Positions 26,597-36,293 of a stretch of DNA of 64,000 bases are shown here, in pieces. The stretch covers positions 1-64,000 of the forward strand of contig NZ_WIXK01000012.1 of assembly GCF_009617595.1 (NCBI RefSeq). Direction: 5' to 3'. A program made the translations under genes and the position numbers. Under the pieces are notes generated by a model, which worked only from the letters and a program-made list of their open reading frames with translations, ran no database searches and was not told the DNA's origin. The DNA is from Tritonibacter aquimaris. Its GTDB lineage: Bacteria; Pseudomonadota; Alphaproteobacteria; Rhodobacterales; Rhodobacteraceae. Numbering within the stretch: position 1 is the first letter of the stretch; every line of letters starts with the position of its first letter.

Positions 26597-27124
26597 ATGT
26601 CCGATTTTTTCAACCGGTTCAGCAAGGTGGTTGATGCCATTTCCGAGCTGTTTGGCATTGTGGCCGGCTGGATGTTTTTTGCGGTTGGGATCTTTGTCGC
26701 CTATGAGGTGTTCATGCGCTACGTGCTGATCAGCCCCACGGTCTGGGTGGATGAGGTGGCGCGGATCTTTCAGGTCTGGGCGACCTTTGGCGCAACGGCC
26801 TATGTGCTGAAACATCGCCAGCACATCATTATTGATCTGACCTTTCGCGATGTGAATTCCCTGCATCGGCGCATTGTGGAGACGTTTTCCATGCTGGTGA
26901 TTGTGGGCTTTGGCGCGGTGGCGGCGAAATACGGCTGGGATCTGTGGCTGAAATCGACCCTGGCGGGGCATACAACCGACAGCTATCTGGCGGTGCCCAA
27001 AGCCTTTACCCAATCGGCGATCTGGGTTGGGTTTGGCCTATTGGCGCTGCAGGCGCTGGCGGAAATTTACAAGGTCTGGACCGGGCAGGCGAATTTGCAG
27101 CGTTCCGAGCTTGGGGGACATTAA
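26597..27124 (+). CDS. dctQ: TRAP transporter small permease, DctQ family
   Basis: A 175-residue inner-membrane protein with four predicted helices and the family segment VFMRYVLISPTVWVDEVARI. It pairs with DctM to form the sodium-driven transport unit. The spacing to dctM is 3 bp. Confidence 0.92.
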   Translation: MSDFFNRFSKVVDAISELFGIVAGWMFFAVGIFVAYEVFMRYVLISPTVWVDEVARIFQVWATFGATAYVLKHRQHIIIDLTFRDVNSLHRRIVETFSMLVIVGFGAVAAKYGWDLWLKSTLAGHTTDSYLAVPKAFTQSAIWVGFGLLALQALAEIYKVWTGQANLQRSELGGH

Positions 27125-27127
27125 GAC

Positions 27128-28399
27128 ATGGAATCCATCCTGATTATCGGAGGGTTGCTGACCCTGTTGCTGTTGCGGGTGCCGGTGGCTTTTGCCATGG
27201 GATCGCTGGGGGTGTTTTTGCTGTGGCTGAAAGGTTTTCCGCTGATTGCGGTGCCGCAGCGCCTGTTTGGCACCATGGACAGTTTTGAACTGCTGGCGGT
27301 GCCGCTGTTTTTGCTGATGTCGAATGTGTTGCTGAAGGGCGGGGTGGGCCGCGATCTGTTTGCCAGCGTGCAGGCCTGGGTAGGCCATTGGCCCGGAGGG
27401 CTGGGGGTTGCCACCATCAAAAGCTGCACCTTGTTTTCAGCGATTTCTGGATCATCGGTCGCCACCGCCGCAACCATTGGTACCGTGGCGATCCCCGAGA
27501 TGGAAAAGCGCGGCTATGATCGCCCGTTCATCATGGGGCAGCTGGCGGCGGGTGGCACGCTTGGCATTCTTATTCCGCCTTCGATCCCGCTGATCATTTA
27601 CGGGGTGATTACCGAAACCTCGATCCCGACCCTGTTTCTGGCCGGGATTGGGCCGGGCCTGTTTCTGGCGACGCTGTTTATCATCTACGCGATGGTTTAT
27701 TCGCGCGGCAAAGAAGAGCTGAAGGTTGCGCGTATGCCCATGGGTGAGCGGCTGCAGGTGACGCTTTATGCGCTGCCAACCGTGGTGTTGGCGATTGCGA
27801 TCATCGGCTCGATCTACGCAGGGATTGCCACCCCTTCTGAGAGCGCAGGCGTGGGGTTTGTCATTGCGATGATCCTGACCTTTGTCATGGGGCGGATGAC
27901 TTTTTCCAAGCTGCGCGATGCGGTGCATGACTCGCTGAAAACCACGGCGATGATTTTTATTATTGTGGCGGGGGCGAAGGTGTTTTCCTATGCGATCACG
28001 CTCTATCTGATCCCGCAGTCGATCAGTGCGCTGCTCACGGAAAACATTTCAAACCCAACCCTGTTTATCTTTGCGGTGGGGATTGTGTTGTTGACGATCG
28101 GGTTCTTCCTTGAGGCGCTTTCGATGATGCTGATCATGGTGCCGGTGCTGTATCCCGCGCTGGAGGTGATGGGGATTGATCCGATCTGGTTTGGCATTTT
28201 CTTTGTGGTGCTGATTGAAACCGCGCTGATCACCCCGCCGGTGGGATTGAACCTGTTTGTCATTCAGGCGGTGGGCAAAGCGCGGTTGGAAGAGGTGATC
28301 AAAGGCTCGATTCCCTTTGCCATTATCATGCTGTCGACGGCGGTGTTGCTGTGGTTTTGGAAAGATCTGGCGTTGTTCATCCCTTATAAGCTGTTCTGA
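27128..28399 (+). CDS. dctM: TRAP transporter large permease, DctM family
   Basis: The ion-coupled permease, 423 residues with about twelve membrane segments. FSAISGSSVATAATIG and GILIPPSIPLIIYGVITE are family hallmarks, as is LITPPVGLNLFVIQ near the C-terminus. It is the last gene of the operon; glk follows after 106 bp, with a weak GCGGG/CCCGC hairpin in the gap. Confidence 0.95.
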   Translation: MESILIIGGLLTLLLLRVPVAFAMGSLGVFLLWLKGFPLIAVPQRLFGTMDSFELLAVPLFLLMSNVLLKGGVGRDLFASVQAWVGHWPGGLGVATIKSCTLFSAISGSSVATAATIGTVAIPEMEKRGYDRPFIMGQLAAGGTLGILIPPSIPLIIYGVITETSIPTLFLAGIGPGLFLATLFIIYAMVYSRGKEELKVARMPMGERLQVTLYALPTVVLAIAIIGSIYAGIATPSESAGVGFVIAMILTFVMGRMTFSKLRDAVHDSLKTTAMIFIIVAGAKVFSYAITLYLIPQSISALLTENISNPTLFIFAVGIVLLTIGFFLEALSMMLIMVPVLYPALEVMGIDPIWFGIFFVVLIETALITPPVGLNLFVIQAVGKARLEEVIKGSIPFAIIMLSTAVLLWFWKDLALFIPYKLF

Positions 28400-28505
28400 T
28401 CCCTAGGCTTCAGTTAGCGATAACATTTTTTGGATTTGCGGGTTTATTTGGCCCGCGTTTCGCCCTAGGGTCCGCCGCGAGAAGCGTGGCGGGAGAGCTA
28501 GGACA

Positions 28506-29459
28506 ATGTGGCATCTGATTGCTGATGTGGGCGGCACAAATATGCGTTTGGCAGCGCTGTCGGAAACGGGAGAGATCCTGCGCAGCCAGACCTTGCACAG
28601 CAGTGGCGATATTGAGCTGGAGCGGGCCTGTGCCCAGTTTGCAGCGGGCGAAGGCTCAGCGCCGGGGGATGTGGTGCTGGCCGCAGCGGGTGTGGTTGAA
28701 CAGGGCCGGGTGACGCTGACCAATGCGCGCCAAAGCGCCAGTGAACAGGGGCTGGCGGCAGCTACTGGTGCCGAAAGCGCCACGATTTTGAACGATTTTG
28801 AAGCAGCGGCCTGGTCGTTGGCGACCGTGACCACGGCAGATGTGACCCGGCTACAGGGACCGGATGAGGTGCCAGCGGGCACCCGTGTGATCATTGGGCC
28901 GGGCACCGGGCTGGGGGTTGGCGCGCTGGTGGTAAAGGGCGACCATGAGATGGTTGCACCGGGCGAGGGCGGCCATATTGCCATTGGCCCACGCCGGGCA
29001 GAGCTGGTTGCGGTGTTTCAGGCGCTGGTTGCGATCTGGCCCGAGGTCGCGATGTCGGATCTGACGGTTGAGGCCGAGGCGCTGCTGTCTGGCACCGGCA
29101 TTCCCTATTTTTATCGGGCGCTGGCACGGGCCAAGTGCGCGGCTGAACTGGAACTTGACGCCGCTGAGGTGTTTCAGCGGGTGGACAGCGATCCGGTTGC
29201 GGCTGAGCTGGTGGAGATGTTTGGCGAATATCTGGGCGCGGTTGCCGGTGATGTTGCCACGCTGTTTAAGGCGGAGGGCGGCGTGTTTGTCACTGGCGGC
29301 GTGGTGCAGAAAAACCCTGGCCTGCTGGGCGCGGCCTTTTTGCGCGGTTTTGGCGATGGCGGGCGCTATAATGAGCTGCGCTCACGCATTCCGCTCTATC
29401 GTTATGAGGTTCAGGAATTTGGCCTGATTGGCGCGCGCAACTATGCGCTGCGCGCTTAA
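28506..29459 (+). CDS. glk: Glucokinase
   Basis: ATP-dependent hexokinase of 317 residues converting glucose to glucose 6-phosphate. The N-terminal phosphate loop IADVGGTNMRLA, catalytic ILNDFEAAAW, the second phosphate motif GPGTGLGVG and GEGGHIAIGPRR match the Glk family. The length is normal. Its last four bases overlap the end of the convergent LysR gene. Supply of glucose 6-phosphate to the Entner-Doudoroff route is the usual role in this group. Confidence 0.92.
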   Translation: MWHLIADVGGTNMRLAALSETGEILRSQTLHSSGDIELERACAQFAAGEGSAPGDVVLAAAGVVEQGRVTLTNARQSASEQGLAAATGAESATILNDFEAAAWSLATVTTADVTRLQGPDEVPAGTRVIIGPGTGLGVGALVVKGDHEMVAPGEGGHIAIGPRRAELVAVFQALVAIWPEVAMSDLTVEAEALLSGTGIPYFYRALARAKCAAELELDAAEVFQRVDSDPVAAELVEMFGEYLGAVAGDVATLFKAEGGVFVTGGVVQKNPGLLGAAFLRGFGDGGRYNELRSRIPLYRYEVQEFGLIGARNYALRA

Positions 29460-30370
29460 ACCGTAACGGGGGTTTGGCTTTCGGGGCAGGGGGATGTGGC
29501 GCGATGGCGCGCATCCGCCACCTCGCGGAAGCGTTGTACCGGGGCCGTGTCGCGCAGGGCCTGCTGACAGATCAGATAGTGGTTCAGCGTCAGCCCGGCT
29601 ATGGGCACAAAGCGGATGCCGGGCTCTTCGGCGCATTCGGGTTCCAGCGCCACGGCAAAGCCGCCGCCCTGACGCACCATCGCGGTGGTAGATCCCCAGG
29701 AGTTGAAGCGCAGACCACGGATGATTTTGGTGCCGCTGGTGTCGGCGGCGCGATCAAACAGATGCTGTAGCCCTGAGCCTTTGGCGCGTTGCACCAGCGA
29801 GATGCCTTCCAGCTGGCCCCAATGCAGTTCATCCTGCTTTGCCAGCGGGTGATCCATCGGCAGCGCAAGGCCAACGCGGGTGGCGTAAAGATGCGTCGCA
29901 TCAAAATCCTTGGGCGCGTCGGGGGCGGCGACAAAGGCCACGTTCAAGGTGCCATCGCGCAGCTGTTGAAACAGGTTTTCGGCCACGCCGCTGCTGGCGT
30001 TGACATCGAGATCGGGGTAGTTGCGGACAAAATCTGCAATCACCGGCATTGCGATCTGATAGGTGCAATAGCCAATGCGAAACCGGCCGGTCATCAGATT
30101 GCTGCCATGCATCAAATGCTGGGATATGGTATCAGATAGCGCTAACACTGTCTTGATGTGTCCGCTGACTTCGGTGAGCTGTTTGGTTGGGGTAATCGCG
30201 CTGCCGCCGCGATCCAGCAGACGGCAATCAAACTGGCGTTCCAGCGTATAGATAAGGCTTGAAACTGTTGGTTGGGAGACCCCGAGCTCTTTGGCTGCAA
30301 GGGTGAAACTGCCGTGGCGGGCAACGGCTTCGAGCGCCTGAAGCTGTTTAAAACTGACTTTGGCTTTCAT
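29456..30370 (-). CDS. LysR-family transcriptional regulator
   Basis: A 304-residue regulator. The N-terminal winged helix contains FKQLQALEAVARHGSFTLAA and LGVSQPTVSSLIYTLER, and the substrate-binding domain spans about 95-290 with RFRIGYCTYQIAMPV. The target is unknown. It is convergent with glk and separated by 180 bp from gcvP, whose terminator lies between them, so no divergent target is obvious. Confidence 0.9.
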   Translation of the reverse strand: MKAKVSFKQLQALEAVARHGSFTLAAKELGVSQPTVSSLIYTLERQFDCRLLDRGGSAITPTKQLTEVSGHIKTVLALSDTISQHLMHGSNLMTGRFRIGYCTYQIAMPVIADFVRNYPDLDVNASSGVAENLFQQLRDGTLNVAFVAAPDAPKDFDATHLYATRVGLALPMDHPLAKQDELHWGQLEGISLVQRAKGSGLQHLFDRAADTSGTKIIRGLRFNSWGSTTAMVRQGGGFAVALEPECAEEPGIRFVPIAGLTLNHYLICQQALRDTAPVQRFREVADARHRATSPCPESQTPVTV

Positions 30371-30529
30371 AAAAGACGATCCGGTAAAATAGAACTTATG
30401 ATTATCAATTTCTAAATTTTATCGGAGAACCGCCGTTAAGGCGAAACAATTTCTGGCGCTGTGACGCAAAAAGTGTCCGCGCTGTTCGGCCGGGACAGAA
30501 ACACGCCCCGACCGATTGTTTTGGCTTGG

Positions 30530-30549
30530 AAAAATCAGCCTAAGGCTGA
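30530..30549 (-). terminator. gcvP terminator
   Basis: On the minus strand TCAGCC-TTA-GGCTGA is followed by five U residues, beginning 1 bp after the gcvP stop codon. A short but typical intrinsic terminator for the gcvTHP operon. Confidence 0.75.
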
Positions 30550-30550
30550 A

Positions 30551-33391
30551 TTATTCGTCCTCGTATTCATCCATTGATGGGCAAGTGCACACGAGGTTGC
30601 GGTCGCCATAAGCATTGTCGACGCGGTTCACCGGGGGCCAGTATTTATCAACACCCAGCGCGCCGGGAGGGAAACAGGCTTCTTCGCGGGAATAGGGGCG
30701 TTCCCAGTCTCCGACCAGATCGCGCACCGTGTGGGGCGCGTGTTTCAGCGGGTTGTTTTCCGCATCCATTTTGCCATCAATCACCGCCTGTGCCTCGGCG
30801 CGGATCGAAAGCATCGCGTCGATAAAGCGGTCAAGCTCTGCTTTGGGTTCTGATTCTGTTGGCTCAACCATCAAAGTGCCCGCAACCGGCCAGGACATGG
30901 TGGGCGCGTGAAAGCCCGAATCCACCAGACGTTTGGCCACATCATCCACGGTGATGCCGCCTGCATCATTCAGCGGGCGCGTATCGAGGATACATTCATG
31001 CGCCACCAGACCTTTGGTGGAGGTATAAAGGATCGGATAGGCGTCGTTCAGGCGTTTGGCGATGTAGTTGGCGTTGAGGATCGCCACTTTGGTGGCTTGG
31101 GTCAGGCCATCACCGCCCATGAGCAGCACATAGGCCCATGAGACTGGCAGGATTGAGGGGGATCCAAACGGTGCCGCCGAGACCGGGCCCACCGCATCAT
31201 CATGTTCCGGGTGGCCGGGCAGATGCGGTGTCAGGTGGGATTTCACCCCAATCGGACCCATGCCGGGGCCGCCGCCGCCATGCGGGATGCAGAAGGTTTT
31301 GTGCAGGTTCAGGTGGCTGACGTCACCGCCAATGTCACCGGGGCGCGACAGGCCCACCATTGCATTCATATTGGCGCCGTCGATATAGACCTGACCGCCA
31401 AATTCATGGGTGATGTCGCAGACTTCCTGCACGGTTTCTTCAAACACGCCGTGGGTCGAAGGGTAGGTGATCATACAGGCGGCAAGTTTATCGGCGTGTT
31501 TTTCCGCCTTGGCGCGGAAATCTTCGACGTCGATATTGCCGTCGTCATCTGCCTTAACTGGCACAACCTTATAGCCAACCATCTGCGCGGTGGCCGGGTT
31601 GGTGCCGTGCGCAGAGGTGGGAATGAGACAGACGGAACGATCCATATCCCCGCGCGATTCATGGTAGTTGCGGATGGTCATCAGCCCTGCGTATTCGCCC
31701 TGCGCGCCAGAGTTTGGCTGCATTGAAATCGCATCATAGCCGGTGATCACGCAGAGCTTTTCGCTCAGGTCTGAGATCATCTCATAGTAGCCCGTCGCCT
31801 GATCTTTGGGCACAAACGGGTGCAGATCGGCAAATTCGGACCAGGTGACCGGGATCATTTCAATGGTGGCGTTGAGCTTCATGGTGCACGATCCCAGCGG
31901 GATCATCGCACGATCGAGCGCCAGATCGCGGTCGGCAAGACGGCGCATATAGCGGGTCATCTCGGCCTCGGCGCGGTTGCGCTGGAAAGTCGGATGGGTG
32001 AGGTATTCCGAGGTGCGCAGATGTGCATCCGGTAGGCGGTAGGCTTGATCGCGGGTGGCTTTGCGATCAATGCCAAAGGCGCGCCAGACGGCTTCAATCG
32101 TGTCAAAGCGGGTCATTTCATCCACGGAAATGCCAACTTTGGTGTCGCCGACTTTGCGCAGGTTGATGCCCTCGGCCACAGCGGCCTGCATCACGGTGCG
32201 CTGCAGTGCGCCAACTTCAACGGTGATGGTGTCAAAAAAGACCTTGGGTTCAACGGCGAACCCATGCTCTTCGAGCCCATTGGCAAGACGCGCGGCGCGG
32301 CGGTGTACGGTTTGGGCGATTGCCTTGATGCCATCGGGGCCGTGATAAACCGCATACATCGAGGCCATAACCGCCAGCAGGGCCTGGGCGGTACAGACGT
32401 TGGAGTTGGCTTTTTCGCGGCGGATGTGCTGTTCGCGGGTCTGCAGTGCCAGACGATAGGCCTGATTGCCCTGCGCATCCACCGACACACCAATGATGCG
32501 GCCCGGCATGGCGCGTTTGAACGCGTCGCGGGTTGCCATATAGGCGGCGTGCGGGCCACCAAAGCCCATGGGCACACCAAAACGCTGGGTGGAGCCAACC
32601 GCAATATCGGCACCCATTTCGCCCGGTGATTTCAACAGGGCCAGTGCCAGCGGATCTGCAATCACCACGCCAAGCGCTTTGTGCGCATGCAGCGCGTCCA
32701 TTTCAGCAGTGAAATCGCGCACATGTCCATAAGTGCCCGGATACTGGAAGATCGCGCCAAAGACGGCGCTGGCTTCTAATGTATCCGGGCTGCCCACGAC
32801 CACTTCGATCCCCAACGGTTTGGCGCGGGTCTTAATAACGGCGATGTTTTGTGGGTGACAGTTTTCATCCACAAAGAAGGTATTGGATTTGGATTTCGCT
32901 GAGCGTTTCGCCATGGTCATCGCTTCCGCGGCAGCGGTGGATTCATCCAAGAGCGAGGCGTTTGCGATATCCAAACCGGTGAGGTCGGAAACCATGGTCT
33001 GATAGTTCAGCAGCGCTTCAAGACGGCCCTGTGAGATTTCCGGCTGATAGGGCGTATAGGCGGTGTACCAGGCCGGGTTCTCCAGAATGTTGCGCAGGAT
33101 TGGCGCGGGTGTGGCGGTGCCGTAATAGCCCTGACCAATCAGCGAGGTCAGCACGGTGTTTTTATCGGCAACCTCGCGCATGTGATGCAGCGCGTCGCGT
33201 TCCGACAGCGCGCGGCCCCAGTCCAGCGCCTCTTTCTGGCGGATGCTTTCGGGCACGGTGGCGTCGATCAGCTCATCCAGGGTTTTATAGCCAATGACCT
33301 TGAGCATATCGGCCATTTCCTGAGGTGAGGGGCCAATGTGGCGACGGTTGGCAAAATCATAGGCTTCGTAATCGGTGAGTTTGAACGCCAT
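30551..33391 (-). CDS. gcvP: Glycine decarboxylase, P protein (single chain)
   Basis: PLP enzyme of 946 residues that decarboxylates glycine and passes the aminomethyl group to the lipoyl arm of GcvH. Both halves of the long P protein are present. The PLP-lysine region [18 protein letters not shown] lies in the second half, with PSTHGVFEE before it. The N-terminal half begins [16 protein letters not shown]. It is the last gene of gcvT-gcvH-gcvP, 119 bp after gcvH, with a GC hairpin in the gap and a terminator after it. Confidence 0.97.
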   Translation of the reverse strand: MAFKLTDYEAYDFANRRHIGPSPQEMADMLKVIGYKTLDELIDATVPESIRQKEALDWGRALSERDALHHMREVADKNTVLTSLIGQGYYGTATPAPILRNILENPAWYTAYTPYQPEISQGRLEALLNYQTMVSDLTGLDIANASLLDESTAAAEAMTMAKRSAKSKSNTFFVDENCHPQNIAVIKTRAKPLGIEVVVGSPDTLEASAVFGAIFQYPGTYGHVRDFTAEMDALHAHKALGVVIADPLALALLKSPGEMGADIAVGSTQRFGVPMGFGGPHAAYMATRDAFKRAMPGRIIGVSVDAQGNQAYRLALQTREQHIRREKANSNVCTAQALLAVMASMYAVYHGPDGIKAIAQTVHRRAARLANGLEEHGFAVEPKVFFDTITVEVGALQRTVMQAAVAEGINLRKVGDTKVGISVDEMTRFDTIEAVWRAFGIDRKATRDQAYRLPDAHLRTSEYLTHPTFQRNRAEAEMTRYMRRLADRDLALDRAMIPLGSCTMKLNATIEMIPVTWSEFADLHPFVPKDQATGYYEMISDLSEKLCVITGYDAISMQPNSGAQGEYAGLMTIRNYHESRGDMDRSVCLIPTSAHGTNPATAQMVGYKVVPVKADDDGNIDVEDFRAKAEKHADKLAACMITYPSTHGVFEETVQEVCDITHEFGGQVYIDGANMNAMVGLSRPGDIGGDVSHLNLHKTFCIPHGGGGPGMGPIGVKSHLTPHLPGHPEHDDAVGPVSAAPFGSPSILPVSWAYVLLMGGDGLTQATKVAILNANYIAKRLNDAYPILYTSTKGLVAHECILDTRPLNDAGGITVDDVAKRLVDSGFHAPTMSWPVAGTLMVEPTESEPKAELDRFIDAMLSIRAEAQAVIDGKMDAENNPLKHAPHTVRDLVGDWERPYSREEACFPPGALGVDKYWPPVNRVDNAYGDRNLVCTCPSMDEYEDE

Positions 33392-33470
33392 CTGGGTGCT
33401 CCGGTCATTGAGGGCAGCGCAGGCCGAAAGCGAGGGAGCCTCCGGCGGGAGTATTTATGAAAAGGTGAAA

Positions 33471-33487
33471 GGGGCGGCGCGCGCCCC
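33471..33487. other. GC-rich hairpin between gcvH and gcvP
   Basis: GGGGCG-GCGCG-CGCCCC with no T-run. Probably an mRNA structure that alters the gcvH to gcvP ratio. Confidence 0.4.
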
Positions 33488-33510
33488 GATCCAAGGTTCG
33501 ACCAGCTGGT

Positions 33511-33876
33511 TTAGCCGATGAATTCTTTATATGCGTCGAGGTCCATCAGCTCATCGAGCTGGGCGGTATCTGACAGTTTGATCTTGTAGATCCAGGCGTC
33601 GCCTTCGGGGTGCTCATTGAGCGATCCGGGATTGTCGGCGAGGGTTTCGTTTGCCTCAACCACTTCGCCATCAACCGGGGCGTAAACCTCGGAGGCGGCT
33701 TTGACGCTTTCGATCACGCCGATGTCGTCGCCCTGGGCAAACTCATCTTCGGGTTCTTTCAGCTCTATAAACACGATGTCGCCAAGCTGGTCAGCCGCGT
33801 GTTGGGTGATGCCGATGGTGGCGATGTCACCTTCTACGGTGAGCCATTCGTGTTCTTCGGAATAATAGGTTGTCAT
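33511..33876 (-). CDS. gcvH: Glycine cleavage system H protein
   Basis: Lipoyl carrier of 121 residues that shuttles the aminomethyl intermediate between GcvP, GcvT and lipoamide dehydrogenase. The lipoylated lysine is in GVIESVKAASEVYAPVDG. The C-terminal WIYKIKLSD is typical. It lies 41 bp after gcvT. Confidence 0.96.
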   Translation of the reverse strand: MTTYYSEEHEWLTVEGDIATIGITQHAADQLGDIVFIELKEPEDEFAQGDDIGVIESVKAASEVYAPVDGEVVEANETLADNPGSLNEHPEGDAWIYKIKLSDTAQLDELMDLDAYKEFIG

Positions 33877-33917
33877 GGGGCGCTCCTTGCGAAATTGGGG
33901 CAGAGAGAATTGCGGGG

Positions 33918-35012
33918 TTAGCGTTTGTAGTTTTGCTGAACAAAGGGCAGCGCTACAACCTTTGCGGGTTGAGCTTTGCCGCGAATGATCAGGTTGACCT
34001 CGGTGCCGGGGGTGATGTGGCTGCTTGTGACATAGCCAAGCGCCACCGGGCCGCCCACGGTGGGGCCAAAGCCGCCCGAGGTGATTTGGCCGAGGGGGTC
34101 GCCCTCTTGGGATTGGATTTCAACACCTTGGCGCGCGGGGGCGCGGCCTGCGGGTTTGATCCCAACCAGCTTGCGCGCCGGGCCATTTGCGATTTCGTTC
34201 TGGATGCGCGCGGCACCGGGGAAGCCGCCAGTCTCGCTGCGTTTTTTCTGGATCGACCAGATCAGCCCAGCCTCAATCGGGGAGGTGTCGGGTGAGATGT
34301 CATTGCCATAAAGACACAGGCCCGCCTCAAGGCGCAGGGAATCGCGGGCCCCGAGGCCTGCAGGCGCACAGTCTTCATGGGCGAGCAGGGCGCGGGTGAT
34401 TTCCACGGCTTTGTCATTGGGGATGGAGATTTCATAGCCATCTTCGCCGGTGTAGCCCAGACGGGAGATGCGCACCGGCACCTCCAGCAGCGTGGCGGTG
34501 ATGGTTTCCATGAATTTCAGATCAGCGGCGGCGGGACAAAGCGGGGCAAGCACGGTTTCGGCCTTGGGGCCCTGCAGTGCGATCAGCGCGTGATCATTGA
34601 TTTCGGTGAGTTCAACACCGTCAAGCGCGGCCATCAGCGGGATGTCTTGATCGCGCATCGAGGCGTTTACCACAACAAACAGGTGATCACCCGCGTTTGA
34701 AACAATCAGATCGTCCAGAATGCCGCCAGTTTCGTTGGTGAACTGGGTGTAGCGCGCCTTGCCTTCAGCCAGAGTGGTCAGCGCGGCGGGCACCAGGGTT
34801 TCCAGCGCGGCGGCCGGGTTTTCGCCCCGCAGCACCACCTGACCCATATGCGACACATCAAACAGCGCGGCCTTGTCACGGCATTGTGCATGTTCGGCCA
34901 TGATCCCAGCGGGGTATTGTACCGGCATCGACCAGCCCGCGAAATCGACCATTTTGGCCCCAAGGTCCACATGCAGATCATAAAGCGGTGTTTTACGGGC
35001 GGCGTCTGTCAT
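33918..35012 (-). CDS. gcvT: Glycine cleavage system T protein (aminomethyltransferase)
   Basis: Tetrahydrofolate-dependent aminomethyltransferase of 364 residues. Family segments are GWSMPVQYPAGIMAEH, FDVSHMGQVVL and GYTGEDGYEISIP. The ATG at 35012 begins MTDAARKTPLYDLHVDLG; a start nine codons upstream is less likely because the family aligns from TPLYD. First gene of gcvTHP. No glycine riboswitch was recognised upstream; a 16-bp palindrome lies there instead. Confidence 0.95.
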   Translation of the reverse strand: MTDAARKTPLYDLHVDLGAKMVDFAGWSMPVQYPAGIMAEHAQCRDKAALFDVSHMGQVVLRGENPAAALETLVPAALTTLAEGKARYTQFTNETGGILDDLIVSNAGDHLFVVVNASMRDQDIPLMAALDGVELTEINDHALIALQGPKAETVLAPLCPAAADLKFMETITATLLEVPVRISRLGYTGEDGYEISIPNDKAVEITRALLAHEDCAPAGLGARDSLRLEAGLCLYGNDISPDTSPIEAGLIWSIQKKRSETGGFPGAARIQNEIANGPARKLVGIKPAGRAPARQGVEIQSQEGDPLGQITSGGFGPTVGGPVALGYVTSSHITPGTEVNLIIRGKAQPAKVVALPFVQQNYKR

Positions 35013-35339
35013 CTCGTGGCCTTTGCTGTGATTGAACAAATATGGGCACTGCGTCAGGAAAACGACGGATATGCTTTGTTTCCTATAGGAAACTTCTCCC
35101 TGATTAGCAACATATAAGTCTGATAATCGCTAGGGACGCGGTGAGATCCGAGGGCCAATTTCAACGGGCGTTGAGAATTTTTCCCTTTATAACAGGATTT
35201 TGCGGGAGAAAAAGCACGTAATCTATCAGCGTGATTGCATCATAAAATTTAGCTATTACGGGGGGATAAGGCGAATGTCTTGACGGGGGGATGCGGCGCA
35301 GGCAATGGATGTAGAGGCGTTTGCACAGGAGAAAACCCC
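35013..35339. promoter_or_regulatory. Divergent region gcvT / asparaginase
   Basis: 327 bp holding the promoters of gcvTHP (minus) and the asparaginase gene (plus). The only clear structure is the palindrome at 35078-35093. AGGAGA before 35340 is the asparaginase ribosome-binding site. I saw no riboswitch-like conserved core on the gcvT strand. Confidence 0.5.
35078..35093. promoter_or_regulatory. 16-bp perfect palindrome upstream of gcvT
   Basis: GTTTCCTATAGGAAAC, 66 bp before the gcvT start. A perfect dyad at this distance is a candidate operator for a regulator of glycine cleavage. The regulator is not in the immediate neighbourhood. Confidence 0.6.
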
Positions 35340-36293
35340 ATGACGATTTGTGTGATTCACACGGGCGGCACCATTGGATGCGCAGCAACACCAACCGGGT
35401 TTGCCCTGTGTGATGGGCTGGTGGAAACCGCATTGGCCGAGCTTGCGCAGTCGGGCAATGTGCAGCCGGGCTATGAGATGGTGCTGGCGGATCCGTTGAT
35501 TGACAGTTCACAGGCGCGGGTGGCGGATTGGAACTGGATCGCCGGTGAGATTGCCAGCCGACATGACAGTTTTGATGGGTTTGTGGTGATCCACGGCACC
35601 GATTCCATGGCCTTTAGTGCGGCGGCGCTGGCTTTTGCGCTGGAGGGGCTGGAGAAACCGGTGGTTTTGACCGGCTCGATGGTGCCGTTGAGCGTGGAAG
35701 TGAATGATGGCCGGGGCAATCTGGTAGCAGCAATGGCCGCAGCCCAGAGCGCGACGCCGGGTGTCTGGTTGCAGTTTGCGGGCCAGCTGTTGCCGGGCAC
35801 GCGGGTGCAAAAACGCCATTCTACCGCCTGGGATGCATTTGGTGCGGATCGTCAGGATGTGGCTCCGCGCGCGGCGGCAGATCGGTTTCAGTGCCACAGC
35901 TACGCGGCCAAACGTATTGCCGTTATGACGATGACCCCCGGTTTTGATCCGCAGTTGCTGGTGGATCTGAATGCGGACGCGGTGATCCTGCGCTGTCTTG
36001 GCACTGGTAATGTGCCGGGGGACGCTGAATTTGTGGCGGCGTTGCAGGGGTTGAAAGCGCGCAATATGCCAACGCTTGTGATCAGCCAATGTCTGGAAGG
36101 TGGCATTGTCATGGGCACCTATAGCGCGGCGCTGCCGCTGGTGCAGGCGGATGTGATTGACGGCCGGGATCTGACGCTGGAGGCGGGTTACGCCAAACTA
36201 ATGATGGCGCTGTCGCGGTTTGAAACCGATGCGGTGGCACTGCGCGCCTATATGACTGCAGCGCTTGCCGGTGAAATCAGCCCCTTACCTTAA
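35340..36293 (+). CDS. Asparaginase family amidohydrolase
   Basis: L-asparaginase of 317 residues, hydrolysing asparagine to aspartate and ammonia. The two catalytic threonine motifs are present: IHTGGTIG at the N-terminus and VIHGTDSMAFSAAAL. No signal peptide is visible, so it is probably cytoplasmic. The ATG at 35340 follows AGGAGA and places the first motif as usual; an in-frame start 20 codons upstream adds an unrelated Gly/Cys-rich stretch. The 3' end overlaps the convergent tonB by 17 bp. Confidence 0.9.
   Translation: MTICVIHTGGTIGCAATPTGFALCDGLVETALAELAQSGNVQPGYEMVLADPLIDSSQARVADWNWIAGEIASRHDSFDGFVVIHGTDSMAFSAAALAFALEGLEKPVVLTGSMVPLSVEVNDGRGNLVAAMAAAQSATPGVWLQFAGQLLPGTRVQKRHSTAWDAFGADRQDVAPRAAADRFQCHSYAAKRIAVMTMTPGFDPQLLVDLNADAVILRCLGTGNVPGDAEFVAALQGLKARNMPTLVISQCLEGGIVMGTYSAALPLVQADVIDGRDLTLEAGYAKLMMALSRFETDAVALRAYMTAALAGEISPLP

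Noticed and set aside
33435-33457. Possible Roseobacter intergenic repeat GCCTCCGGCGGGAGTATTT
   Set aside because: Only one copy is present in this window, so repeat status cannot be supported here.
35013-35339. Glycine riboswitch upstream of gcvT
   Set aside because: I looked for the conserved double-aptamer core and did not recognise it; a covariance-model scan would settle this.
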